Shown: positions 1 through 5,998 of the stretch, in pieces
Numbering within the stretch: position 1 is the stretch's first letter
Layout: each line of letters opens with the position of its first letter
NCBI GenBank assembly: GCA_903929325.1
Contig: CAIYUD010000043.1
Span: 1 to 11,776, forward strand
Source: an uncultured Opitutia bacterium
GTDB taxonomy: Bacteria > Verrucomicrobiota > Verrucomicrobiia > Opitutales > UBA953
DNA length: 11,776 bases
Direction: 5' to 3'
The notes under the pieces: model-generated
What the model saw: the letters and a program-made list of their open reading frames with translations, nothing else
Told to the model about the DNA's origin: nothing
The model's database searches: none
Translations under genes and position numbers: made by a program

Positions 1-49
1 CTATTAGGTACATATACTACAACATTGGTTTTATCAAGTACCCTTCATA
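1..49. other. AT-rich non-coding left edge of uncertain origin
   Basis: Roughly one third of these bases are G or C, against well over half in the rest of the window. All three plus-strand frames carry stops here or just after. No promoter, hairpin or gene can be supported. The stretch sits where the N-terminal part of slyD should be, so it may be a sequence-end artefact, a rearrangement junction or a true replacement. Confidence 0.4.
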
Positions 50-433
50 GTGAGTGACCATGTCTCCAGAAGGACATGGGGCCCAGGTCCTTCCAGATCC
101 AGATTTGGGGCCCAAAAAGATGGTAATCACGAGCTCGCCGGGAAGACTCTCCACTTTGCAGTCAAAGTCGTCGATGTTCGCCCAGCGACACCGACAGAAC
201 TCGCTCACGGCCATCCTCACCAAGAGTCCAGTGGTTGCTGCGGAGGCGGTTGCTCGAGCGGCGAAGCCAAAGCAGAAGCCGAAGAAGGTTGCTGCGGCGG
301 TGGCGGTGGTGGATGCGGTTGCGCAACCGGCGAAACCAAATCTGCATCAGACGAAGGCTGCTGTGGCGGCCAAGGCAAAGCCAACAGCGAAGACGGTTCC
401 TGCGGACAGGGATCCTGCGGCTGCTCTCACTGA
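50..433 (+). CDS. slyD: SlyD-like FKBP-type peptidyl-prolyl isomerase, C-terminal fragment with Cys/Gly-rich tail
   Basis: SlyD is a cytoplasmic prolyl isomerase, chaperone and metal-binding protein. Only its C-terminal end is recognisable. From about residue 24 (base 119) the reading DGNHELAGKTLHF followed by a VRPATPTELAHGH stretch matches the end of the SlyD FKBP domain. Residues 63-127 form a tail with 12 cysteines in three cassettes, each opening with a CCGG run and separated by Ala/Glu/Ser-rich linkers. E. coli SlyD has a His/Cys-rich nickel-binding tail; here cysteine dominates and histidine occurs mainly in the HGHPH stretch. The N-terminal FKBP core (about 100 residues) is absent: the frame is closed by a stop at 5-7, and residues 1-23 do not resemble FKBP. 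GTG at 50 is only the first possible start in the open frame. The gene is either disrupted, or the sequence left of about 118 is not its true upstream. Product identity is fairly sure; start and functionality are not. Confidence 0.7.
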   Translation: MSDHVSRRTWGPGPSRSRFGAQKDGNHELAGKTLHFAVKVVDVRPATPTELAHGHPHQESSGCCGGGCSSGEAKAEAEEGCCGGGGGGCGCATGETKSASDEGCCGGQGKANSEDGSCGQGSCGCSH

Positions 434-459
434 TTTCTACTTAAGGCCTTGAGGCCGAA

Positions 460-494
460 AAGGGGCGCTGGCAGTTTACTGCCATGCGCCCCTT
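460..494 (+). terminator. Strong hairpin after slyD that contains the GH2 start codon
   Basis: AAGGGGCGC (460-468) pairs with GCGCCCCTT (486-494), and TGGCAG (469-474) pairs with CTGCCA (479-484). That gives 15 base pairs with one bulged T (485) and a four-base loop TTTA. Position 27 bases after the slyD stop and the GC-rich stem suit an intrinsic terminator, but the downstream T tract is weak (CTGTTTG). On the opposite strand the stem is followed by TTTT, so it could work both ways. A smaller GGCC-TTGA-GGCC inverted repeat lies just before it (445-456). The start codon of the next gene (484-486) sits across the bulge. Confidence 0.65.
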
Positions 495-3360
495 CTGTTT
501 GCTACTCCTCGCTGCGTCGCTGTCTGCCGTCGAGACGTCCCCCCTGCGTGATTGGCGCTTCGCGCGCTTCGGGCTGATGCCTGACGGTTCCCGGCTCGCC
601 GAGCCCGGCGCAATCGATGCACCCATCGCAGCGAGCTCCGAGGAAGCCGACAAAGGCAACACGGCCTCGCGAGCCTTCGACGGCGACAACGAGACGCGCT
701 GGTGTGCCGATGGACCTGGTGGTGGCCAATGGATTCAGGCGGAGTTACCCCAGCCGTCATCACCGAGCGCGGTGGAGATCAGCTTCGAACGTGGCGGTGC
801 ATGGGCCGTTAGAGTTGAGCTGTCGAATGATGGTGCACGCTGGACGCCCGCAGGCGAAGCCTCCGCGAAAGACGTAGATCGCCTCCGTATCGCAACACGC
901 GGCACGGGACGATTCGTCCGTCTCACGTTGACCGCAACCCCTGCGGGAGTTTGGGCTGGTGCACGTGAGGTGCGCTTGCTCGATGCAGCCGGCAACCCGC
1001 TACGTCCAGGGAAGACATCGGCGCAGACGGGGCGAACACCGTCCGAGTCTAACTTCGATGATGCTGGCTGGCGCGCGGTGACGGTGCCTCACGACTGGGG
1101 CGTCGAGGGCCCCTTCCGCATGGATCTCGAAAACGAGACCGGGAAGCTACCTTGGGCCGGCATTGGTTGGTATCGTACGACACTCAAGGATCTCAGTGCG
1201 GCGGACCGTGGCCGAAAACTTTACCTGGATTTCGACGGCGCGATGTCGCACCCGACCATCTACATCAATGGACAAAAGGCAGGCGAGTGGGCTTATGGTT
1301 ATGCCTCGTTTCGCGTCGACATCACACCATTCGCTCGTTGCGACGGCACCGACGTCGTCGCCGTGCGACTCGACAATCCGCCGAAGTCTTCGCGCTGGTA
1401 CCCAGGCGGAGGACTTTACCGGGATGTGCGCCTCGTGCGCGCCGCACTGACACATCTAGCGAAAGATGGTACGTTCATCCGCGCCACGCGTGCGGAGGCG
1501 GAGCAAGCCGTGCTTCGCATCAGCGCAGAGGTCGAAGGCTCGGGCGCAACGAGCGCAACCGTCTCCGTACGGCTACTCGCTGGCTCGACCGAGCTTAGCA
1601 CCGTTCGTTTAGTTAAAGGCGCCGATGGCGCACACACGGGCGAACTCGTTGTCGCGAAGCCCCGGCGCTGGGATATCACCGACCCTTTCCTGCATACCGT
1701 CGAAGTAAACGTTTCAATCGGGGGAAAAATTGTAGACTCGGAGCGCATCCTTTTCGGCATCCGTGACGCACAATGGGATTCTGCACGCGGGTTCCTACTG
1801 AACGGACGCGTGGTGAAACTTAATGGTGTGTGCCTTCACCACGACCAAGGCCCCCTCGGCGCGGCCGCCTACCCTGCTGCCATCCAGCGCCAGATTCGTA
1901 TCTTGAAGGAGATGGGCTGTAACGCGATTCGCACCGCACACAACCCGCCCTCGCCCGAACTACTTAAGGCGTGCGACGCACAGGGACTCGTGGTCATGGA
2001 CGAGCTCTTTGACGCGTGGACCATCGCCAAAAAGCCTAACGACTATCACCGCGACTACGCTGCGTGGCACCAACGAGATGTCGCTGCCTTTATCCGCCGC
2101 GACCGCAACCATGCCTCGGTTGTCATCTGGAGCACAGGCAATGAAATTGAAGAGCAAGGCAGCAAGGCAGGGCATGCTGTCAGTGCTGAGCTGCGCCGAC
2201 TCGTGCGTCTACACGATGACACCCGACCTGTCACCGCCGGCATGAATAACCTTGGGTCCGTGCGTAACGGCTTTGCCGCTACGCTCGATGTCGTTGGATT
2301 GAACTACCCTTGGCGCAGCCGCGACATCTTCTCGGAGGCCGCCAAACTCATGCCGAGTAAACCGCGCCTCGGGAGCGAAACATCTTCCTGCGTGAGTTCG
2401 CGCGACAAGTATTACTTCCCTGTAAGTGACAATAAAGGTCAGGGCTTCTTTGAGTTTCAGGTCAGCTCTTACGACCTCTATGCTCCTGGATGGGCAGCCA
2501 AACCAGACCTCGAGTTCGACCTGATGGACCGCGATGCCTCCGTGGCGGGTGAGTTTGTCTGGACGGGCTTTGACTACCTCGGAGAGCCCACGCCCTACAA
2601 TCAAGACACGACGAATGCGCTCAACTTCCGCGACCCGGCGGAGCGCGAGCGCGCGATGGCGGAACTCCGTCGCCTTGGCAACCGTGCCCCCTCGCGCAGT
2701 TCGTACTTTGGCATCATCGATCTCTGTGGCTTCCCCAAAGACCGCTACTACCTCTACCAAGCGCGCTGGCGTGACGAACTGCCAATGGCCCACATTCTCC
2801 CGCACTGGAACTGGGCGGGGCGGGAAGGCCAGGTGACGCCCGTGCATGTCTACACCAGCGGTGACCGCGGCGAGCTCTTCCTCAATGGTAAGTCGCTTGG
2901 CATCCGCGACCGCTCGAAGGGCGAGCACCGTCTCGTCTGGAACGATGTGCGCTACGCACCCGGTGAGCTTAAGGTGATTGTCACGAAGAACGGCAAGCCG
3001 TGGGCTGAGGGACGTCGCGAGACCACTGGTGCGGCCGCTTCGCTCCGGCTCACGCTCGACCGCACTGACATACGCGCCGACAATCTCGACCTCGCGTACT
3101 TGACTGTCGAGGTGGTCGATGCACAGGGTCGCGTCGTGCCAACGGCAGTGGACAACCTAAAGTTCACTGTGGAAGGTGGAGACATTGTTGCGGTCGATAA
3201 CGGCGACGCGACCGACCTGACAACGTTCTCCGTACCTGAGCGCAGAGCCTTCGGCGGAAAGTGCCTGGCCATCGTGCGGGCGAAACAGGCCGGCGTCACA
3301 ACACTGCGTGTGACTTCTACATCTCTCCCGTCGGCGCAGATTCAATTCACCTCTCGCTGA
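484..3360 (+). CDS. Secreted glycoside hydrolase family 2 beta-galactosidase with inserted discoidin-like domain
   Basis: A 958-residue GH2 enzyme, probably releasing terminal beta-galactosyl (or related) residues in the periplasm or outside the cell. Residues 1-15 form a short signal peptide (one Arg, a Leu/Ala core, SLSA before the probable cut). The GH2 N-terminal jelly roll starts at DWRF (23-26), is interrupted by an F5/8C discoidin-like segment (about 40-172, with AFDGDNETRWC at 64-74 and QWIQAEL), and resumes at FDDAGWRAVTVPHDW (191-205). The Ig-like domain covers about 325-425. The TIM barrel follows, with HNPPSPELL (486-494), acid/base Glu554 in the NE of STGNE, and nucleophile Glu632 in GSETSS. 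WTGFDYLGEPTPY (693-705) is typical of this branch. DUF4982-like and GH2 C5-like domains end the protein. All catalytic motifs are intact. Start: no other in-frame start lies between the stop at 442 and 484, and the signal peptide begins there. No Shine-Dalgarno is visible. No transporter, sulfatase or other glycosidase adjoins it. Exact substrate is unknown. Confidence 0.93.
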   Translation: MRPFCLLLLAASLSAVETSPLRDWRFARFGLMPDGSRLAEPGAIDAPIAASSEEADKGNTASRAFDGDNETRWCADGPGGGQWIQAELPQPSSPSAVEISFERGGAWAVRVELSNDGARWTPAGEASAKDVDRLRIATRGTGRFVRLTLTATPAGVWAGAREVRLLDAAGNPLRPGKTSAQTGRTPSESNFDDAGWRAVTVPHDWGVEGPFRMDLENETGKLPWAGIGWYRTTLKDLSAADRGRKLYLDFDGAMSHPTIYINGQKAGEWAYGYASFRVDITPFARCDGTDVVAVRLDNPPKSSRWYPGGGLYRDVRLVRAALTHLAKDGTFIRATRAEAEQAVLRISAEVEGSGATSATVSVRLLAGSTELSTVRLVKGADGAHTGELVVAKPRRWDITDPFLHTVEVNVSIGGKIVDSERILFGIRDAQWDSARGFLLNGRVVKLNGVCLHHDQGPLGAAAYPAAIQRQIRILKEMGCNAIRTAHNPPSPELLKACDAQGLVVMDELFDAWTIAKKPNDYHRDYAAWHQRDVAAFIRRDRNHASVVIWSTGNEIEEQGSKAGHAVSAELRRLVRLHDDTRPVTAGMNNLGSVRNGFAATLDVVGLNYPWRSRDIFSEAAKLMPSKPRLGSETSSCVSSRDKYYFPVSDNKGQGFFEFQVSSYDLYAPGWAAKPDLEFDLMDRDASVAGEFVWTGFDYLGEPTPYNQDTTNALNFRDPAERERAMAELRRLGNRAPSRSSYFGIIDLCGFPKDRYYLYQARWRDELPMAHILPHWNWAGREGQVTPVHVYTSGDRGELFLNGKSLGIRDRSKGEHRLVWNDVRYAPGELKVIVTKNGKPWAEGRRETTGAAASLRLTLDRTDIRADNLDLAYLTVEVVDAQGRVVPTAVDNLKFTVEGGDIVAVDNGDATDLTTFSVPERRAFGGKCLAIVRAKQAGVTTLRVTSTSLPSAQIQFTSR

Positions 3361-3362
3361 AA

Positions 3363-3773
3363 TTAAGCCCAGCTCCAACTGACCTCGGCAATAATCTCCG
3401 GGTGCAATGAGTGGTGCACTGGGCACGCGGCGGCGGCACGCTCGAGCTTGAGGCGCGCGTCCTCGGGGACGCCCGCAGGCATATCGATACGAAGCACGAG
3501 GCGGGCGATACGCCGTGGGGGCTGAACAGTCATGTGCTTCTCAACGGAAAGGCGCATGCCGCGAAGTTCGATGCCGAGGGTACGTCCCTGAATAGCCATA
3601 ATGGTGGCCATACAGGTCGTCAGTGCAGTGGCCGCTAAATCGGTCGGCGAAAAAGATTCACCTTTGCCGTGATTATCCACGGGCGCATCCGTGTATAATA
3701 CAGTGCCAGATGGGGCGTGCACGGCACGTACGCGGAGGTCGCCGAGGTATTCACAATCAATACGGATAGACAT
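3363..3773 (-). CDS. OsmC family peroxidase-like protein
   Basis: OsmC/Ohr-fold proteins are small cytoplasmic dimers; members with two conserved cysteines reduce organic hydroperoxides. This 136-residue protein shows the family layout: an N-terminal beta sheet, a FSPTDLAATALTTCMATIM helix carrying the first cysteine, and AAAACPVHHSLHP with the second cysteine near the C-terminus. Both are Cys-containing helix motifs typical of the YhfA/OsmC branch. The ATG at 3773 is preferred; a TTG two codons upstream (3779) would fall in the T tract of the ferredoxin terminator. There is no Shine-Dalgarno, and the base of the hairpin ends 12 bases before the ATG. The gene is on the ferredoxin strand, separated only by that terminator, and its end lies two bases from the convergent GH2 stop. 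Family is certain; substrate is not. Confidence 0.9.
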   Translation of the reverse strand: MSIRIDCEYLGDLRVRAVHAPSGTVLYTDAPVDNHGKGESFSPTDLAATALTTCMATIMAIQGRTLGIELRGMRLSVEKHMTVQPPRRIARLVLRIDMPAGVPEDARLKLERAAAACPVHHSLHPEIIAEVSWSWA

Positions 3774-3775
3774 GG

Positions 3776-3803
3776 ACAAAAAATAACCCCGGTGAACCGG
3801 GGT
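3776..3803 (-). terminator. Intrinsic terminator after the ferredoxin gene
   Basis: Read on the minus strand, ACCCCGG-TTCA-CCGGGGT is a perfect seven-pair stem with a four-base loop, followed at once by TATTTTTTGT. This is a textbook rho-independent terminator 26 bases after the ferredoxin stop codon. The osmC start codon follows the T tract by only two bases, so osmC must be transcribed by read-through or from a start site inside this element. Confidence 0.88.
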
Positions 3804-3829
3804 GCGAGACTTACTCGAAAATAAATCTT

Positions 3830-4063
3830 TTACTCGCCGTCTTCGCCAATGGCGTCAACCGGGCAGCCGTTCTTGGCTTCCATGCACTTCTCAATGTCTT
3901 CGGGTGTGGTCGGTTGCTTGAAGACATAAGAGTAGCCGGCATCATCTTGACGCGTGAAGAAGTCTTTGGCGGTTTCGCGGCAAAGATCGCAATCGATGCA
4001 CTGGGAATCCACGTAGAATTTTCCGCCGACATTCTCGGGGCGCTTGTCATTCTTATCAGCCAT
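3830..4063 (-). CDS. Single-cluster ferredoxin
   Basis: A 77-residue acidic cytoplasmic electron carrier. Cys22, Cys25 and Cys28 (CIDCDLC) plus Cys67 followed by Pro (GCPVDAI) give the ligand set of a single [4Fe-4S] (or [3Fe-4S]) ferredoxin. An additional Cys60 lies seven residues before Cys67, too few for a second cluster. The protein lacks the second CxxCxxC motif of 2[4Fe-4S] ferredoxins. The sequence YVDSQCIDCDLCRE with the following GYSYV.KQP stretch is a form I recall from Verrucomicrobiota and Bacteroidetes genomes. It lies 48 bases after the membrane-anchored hypothetical gene on the same strand and ends in a clear terminator. There is no Shine-Dalgarno, but a TTGACA box lies 32 bases upstream of the ATG. 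Redox partner is unknown. Confidence 0.9.
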   Translation of the reverse strand: MADKNDKRPENVGGKFYVDSQCIDCDLCRETAKDFFTRQDDAGYSYVFKQPTTPEDIEKCMEAKNGCPVDAIGEDGE

Positions 4064-4095
4064 AGGAAATCGAAAGGTGGAGTGGAGTCGGCAAG

Positions 4096-4101
4096 TGTCA
4101 A
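4096..4101 (-). promoter_or_regulatory. TTGACA -35-like box upstream of ferredoxin
   Basis: A perfect TTGACA on the minus strand, separated from the ferredoxin ATG by exactly 32 bases. With usual sigma-70 geometry transcription would begin within a few bases of the start codon. No good -10 box is visible at 16-18 spacing (the best is ACCTTT), so this is only suggestive. Confidence 0.35.
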
Positions 4102-4111
4102 GATTCCCTGT

Positions 4112-4603
4112 TCATTTCAAAGGGGGTGGCGCGGGCAAATAGACGATAAACTTCGGGTGCGACCATGATCCTCCTGCGATTAAACGAGCCCCTAGTCCAT
4201 CCGACGACTGAAACTGGACGACCACGACGCCTGTCGGCTCTAAATTAGGTCGCTGTGTTTCCGCTTGGAATAAATCGATTTTGGAGGCGGGCTCAGCCGT
4301 AACGGATTGAACAGGGATTTCAAATTCTTGCCGGAAAACCTCTTGCATCTTCGCGCGCAAAGAAGGGTCGACCCCTTCCCAGCAGTAAAGTGACTCCAGT
4401 GCTGGCAGGTCTTTGCGAGCGTGTGCTTGCTGCCAATCGCGGGCTAAAGCTTGTAATCCAGCCAATCGCCATGCGTTGACCCCCATAACCGCCAAGAGGC
4501 AGGCCAAAAAGCCGCTCAATGCCCAAAGTCGCAGGCGCGTTGTAAAAGCAAAGAAGGGCATAAAGAGATGGGCGTTGACCAAAACAGAGGCGAACGGTGA
4601 CAT
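4112..4603 (-). CDS. Hypothetical single-pass membrane protein
   Basis: I do not recognise this 163-residue protein. A basic TTRLRLW stretch (21-27) is followed by one hydrophobic helix (about 28-46, through FLACLLAVMG), then a soluble region with an amphipathic helix (DWQQAHARKDLPALESLY), a WEGVDPSLR turn, a second helix (AKMQEVFRQEF) and a beta-rich end with a VVVVQF strand and a Pro-rich terminus. It looks like an N-terminally anchored periplasmic or cytoplasmic domain with a mixed alpha/beta fold. The frame stays open into purM on the other strand, but nothing there looks like coding. ATG 4603 is the first start that avoids purM; ATG 4561 (149 residues, beginning MPFFAF) is equally plausible. 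No Shine-Dalgarno is seen at either. It is divergent from purM and upstream of ferredoxin, and may form an operon with the latter. Confidence 0.65.
   Translation of the reverse strand: MSPFASVLVNAHLFMPFFAFTTRLRLWALSGFLACLLAVMGVNAWRLAGLQALARDWQQAHARKDLPALESLYCWEGVDPSLRAKMQEVFRQEFEIPVQSVTAEPASKIDLFQAETQRPNLEPTGVVVVQFQSSDGLGARLIAGGSWSHPKFIVYLPAPPPLK
4575..4580 (+). promoter_or_regulatory. TTGACC -35-like box upstream of purM
   Basis: TTGACC ends exactly 32 bases before the purM ATG, the same distance as the TTGACA box before the ferredoxin ATG. At 17-base spacing the -10 position reads TGACAT, a poor match. If real, purM would be transcribed with a nearly absent leader. It would lie inside the neighbouring hypothetical gene if that gene starts at 4603. 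Confidence 0.3.
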
Positions 4604-4613
4604 CCAAGTGTCA
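4598..4613. repeat. Inverted repeat between divergent start codons
   Basis: TGACATCCAAGTGTCA pairs TGACA with TGTCA around a six-base loop. Its right arm includes the A of the purM ATG and its left arm holds most of the CAT that would be the start codon of the divergent gene. It could be a small operator or an mRNA hairpin, but five pairs are short enough to arise by chance. Confidence 0.3.
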
Positions 4614-5824
4614 TGTCGAAAGACGGCAAGCCCACTCCTGATTCTGGTCGTTACGCTGCACGAGGCGTCTCGGCATCGAAAAGCGAAGTCCACGCAGTTG
4701 TCGACGGACTCGATCGCGGACTCTTTCCAGGAGCTTTCTGCAAAACAACCGCCGACTTTCTCACGAACGATCCTGCCCTCTGTAATGTTACCCACTCGGA
4801 CGGCTCTGGCACCAAAGCGTTACTAGCTTATCTTTGGTGGAAAGAAACCGGTGACGCTTCAGTCTTCCGCGGCATCGCTCAAGATAGCGTGGTCATGAAT
4901 GTCGACGACTTACTGTGTGTTGGCATCACGGGTCGCGTCTTACTTTCTTCTACCATCAACCGCAATGCACGTCGCATCCCTGGCGAAGTGCTTGGTCACT
5001 TGATTGCGGGCACCGAAGACTTCTTAGCCACACTGCGCCAACACGGTTTTGATATTCGTTCTGGCGGCGGAGAGACGGCCGACGTTGGCGACTTGACGGC
5101 GACGCTGACGGTCGACTCAACCGCAACCGCCATTCTCCCACGCAACCAAGTTATCGATGCCGGGCGTATTCGCCCAGGACTCGCCATTGTGGGTATTGCT
5201 TCAGGCGGAACCTGTGGATGGGAGTTGGGCGAAAATAGCGGTGTCGGCTCAAACGGCTTAACGAGCGCACGTCATGAGCTGCTCGCAAAGCACTACGCAG
5301 AGACGTATCCAGAAACATATGACGCTACAACACGTGCCGATTTAGTTTACTGCGGACCGCATAAACTTTCATCTCCACTCGCAGGATCTTCGCTATCTGT
5401 TGGTCAGGCCCTGCTCTCACCCACGCGTACCTACGCGCCCCTGGTTTTGGCACTTTTACGCGAATTAGGCCCTCAGCGCGTTTTTGGGCTGATTCATTGT
5501 TCGGGGGGCGCTCAGACCAAATGCCTACGTTTCGGCAACGGCGTGCACTTCATTAAGGACAACCTTTTCCCTATTCCGCCTATCTTTACAGAGATCGCGC
5601 GTTGCAGCAAAACACCTCCTGCAGAGATGCATATGGTCTATAACATGGGGCACCGGCTCGAGGTATATGTCGACCCAAAGGATGCCCAACTAGTTATGCA
5701 AATAGCTGATAGTCTTAAGGTTGAGAGCAGAGTGGTTGGCCGAACTGAAGCTAGCCTTTTGCCAACGGGTAACCACATCACCCTGATCCGCGACGGGGTG
5801 AAAATGGAGTACCCCGTTCGCTAA
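4613..5824 (+). CDS. purM: Phosphoribosylformylglycinamidine cyclo-ligase (AIR synthase), long variant
   Basis: PurM closes the imidazole ring in de novo purine synthesis: formylglycinamidine ribonucleotide plus ATP gives aminoimidazole ribonucleotide. The 403-residue product has the AIR-synthase fold motifs: HSDGSGTK (61-68, nucleotide loop), MNVDDLLCVG (95-104), GGETADVGD (152-160) and SGVGSNGLTSAR (209-220). The C-terminal half has HCSGGAQTKCLRFG, the PIPPIF stretch and NMGHRLEVYV. It is longer than the roughly 345-residue E. coli type and resembles the divergent PurM common in Bacteroidetes, which also begins with a RYxxRGVSASKxxVH pattern. The ATG fits that N-terminus; no Shine-Dalgarno is visible. 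The start codons of purM and of the divergent hypothetical gene are only nine bases apart if the latter starts at 4603. No other purine gene adjoins it. Family assignment is firm. Confidence 0.93.
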   Translation: MSKDGKPTPDSGRYAARGVSASKSEVHAVVDGLDRGLFPGAFCKTTADFLTNDPALCNVTHSDGSGTKALLAYLWWKETGDASVFRGIAQDSVVMNVDDLLCVGITGRVLLSSTINRNARRIPGEVLGHLIAGTEDFLATLRQHGFDIRSGGGETADVGDLTATLTVDSTATAILPRNQVIDAGRIRPGLAIVGIASGGTCGWELGENSGVGSNGLTSARHELLAKHYAETYPETYDATTRADLVYCGPHKLSSPLAGSSLSVGQALLSPTRTYAPLVLALLRELGPQRVFGLIHCSGGAQTKCLRFGNGVHFIKDNLFPIPPIFTEIARCSKTPPAEMHMVYNMGHRLEVYVDPKDAQLVMQIADSLKVESRVVGRTEASLLPTGNHITLIRDGVKMEYPVR

Positions 5825-5839
5825 AAAAATGTTATATCG

Positions 5840-5913
5840 TCGGGCGGGGGGGATTCGAACCCCCGGCCTCCTGCTCCCAAAGCAGGCGCGATACCGGACT
5901 ACGCTACCGCCCG
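5840..5913 (-). tRNA. tRNA-Pro, anticodon UGG
   Basis: The minus strand folds as a 74-base tRNA. The acceptor stem CGGGCGG/CCGCCCG is perfect, with the C1-G72 pair and discriminator A73 expected of bacterial tRNA-Pro. The anticodon arm is CCTGC-TTTGGGA-GCAGG with anticodon TGG, and the T arm contains GGTTCGAATCC. The 3' CCA is not encoded (after A73 the sequence reads CGATATAAC), so a CCA-adding enzyme is needed. The gene is convergent with purM, 15 bases away, and divergent from the LysM gene. A seven-T run on its strand (5829-5823) lies 11-17 bases past the 3' end and could help stop transcription. Confidence 0.97.
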
Positions 5914-5950
5914 AAGATATACACATTACTGCATTTAGTCTTGCCCCTCC

Positions 5951-5956
5951 TGTCAA
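5951..5956 (-). promoter_or_regulatory. TTGACA -35-like box upstream of tRNA-Pro
   Basis: A perfect TTGACA on the minus strand ends 37 bases before the mature tRNA 5' end, a sensible distance for a promoter giving a short 5' leader. The -10 is unclear: AGTAAT lies at a long 20-base spacing. The 85-base region 5914-5998 must also serve the divergent LysM operon, for which I see no obvious promoter. Confidence 0.4.
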
Positions 5957-5998
5957 CCGCCTATTCTCAACCCCTCTCCAACACAAAGACCTACCACT

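Noticed and set aside
77..114. Paired TGGGGCCCA copies as a mobile-element end or target-site duplication
   Set aside because: Nine bases, partly palindromic, with no transposase or long terminal repeat; kept only as a mark of the odd left edge.
54..452. Ala/Lys-rich 132-residue frame overlapping the slyD tail, resembling a histone-H1-like protein
   Set aside because: It is the +1 shadow of the GGC/TGC-rich tail; the slyD frame has clear homology and the Ala/Lys pattern follows from the repeats.
1152..1598. 148-residue plus-strand frame inside GH2
   Set aside because: Arg-rich shadow of the GH2 coding frame, with no recognisable domain.
2209..2928. 239-residue open frame antisense to GH2
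   Set aside because: Long antisense frames are common in GC-rich genes; its sequence shows no motif and the GH2 frame with catalytic motifs is certain.
4604..4795. N-terminal extension of the minus-strand hypothetical protein
   Set aside because: It would lie entirely over purM coding sequence and reads as low-similarity, Cys/Arg-rich shadow sequence with no helix or motif.
4413..4826. 137-residue plus-strand frame crossing the start of purM
   Set aside because: It opposes the hypothetical gene and overlaps the purM N-terminus out of frame; composition is that of a shadow.
3363..5824. A novel defence or redox island made of OsmC, ferredoxin, hypothetical protein and PurM
   Set aside because: Each known member is a common housekeeping family, orientations differ and a terminator splits the block; nothing ties them into one system.
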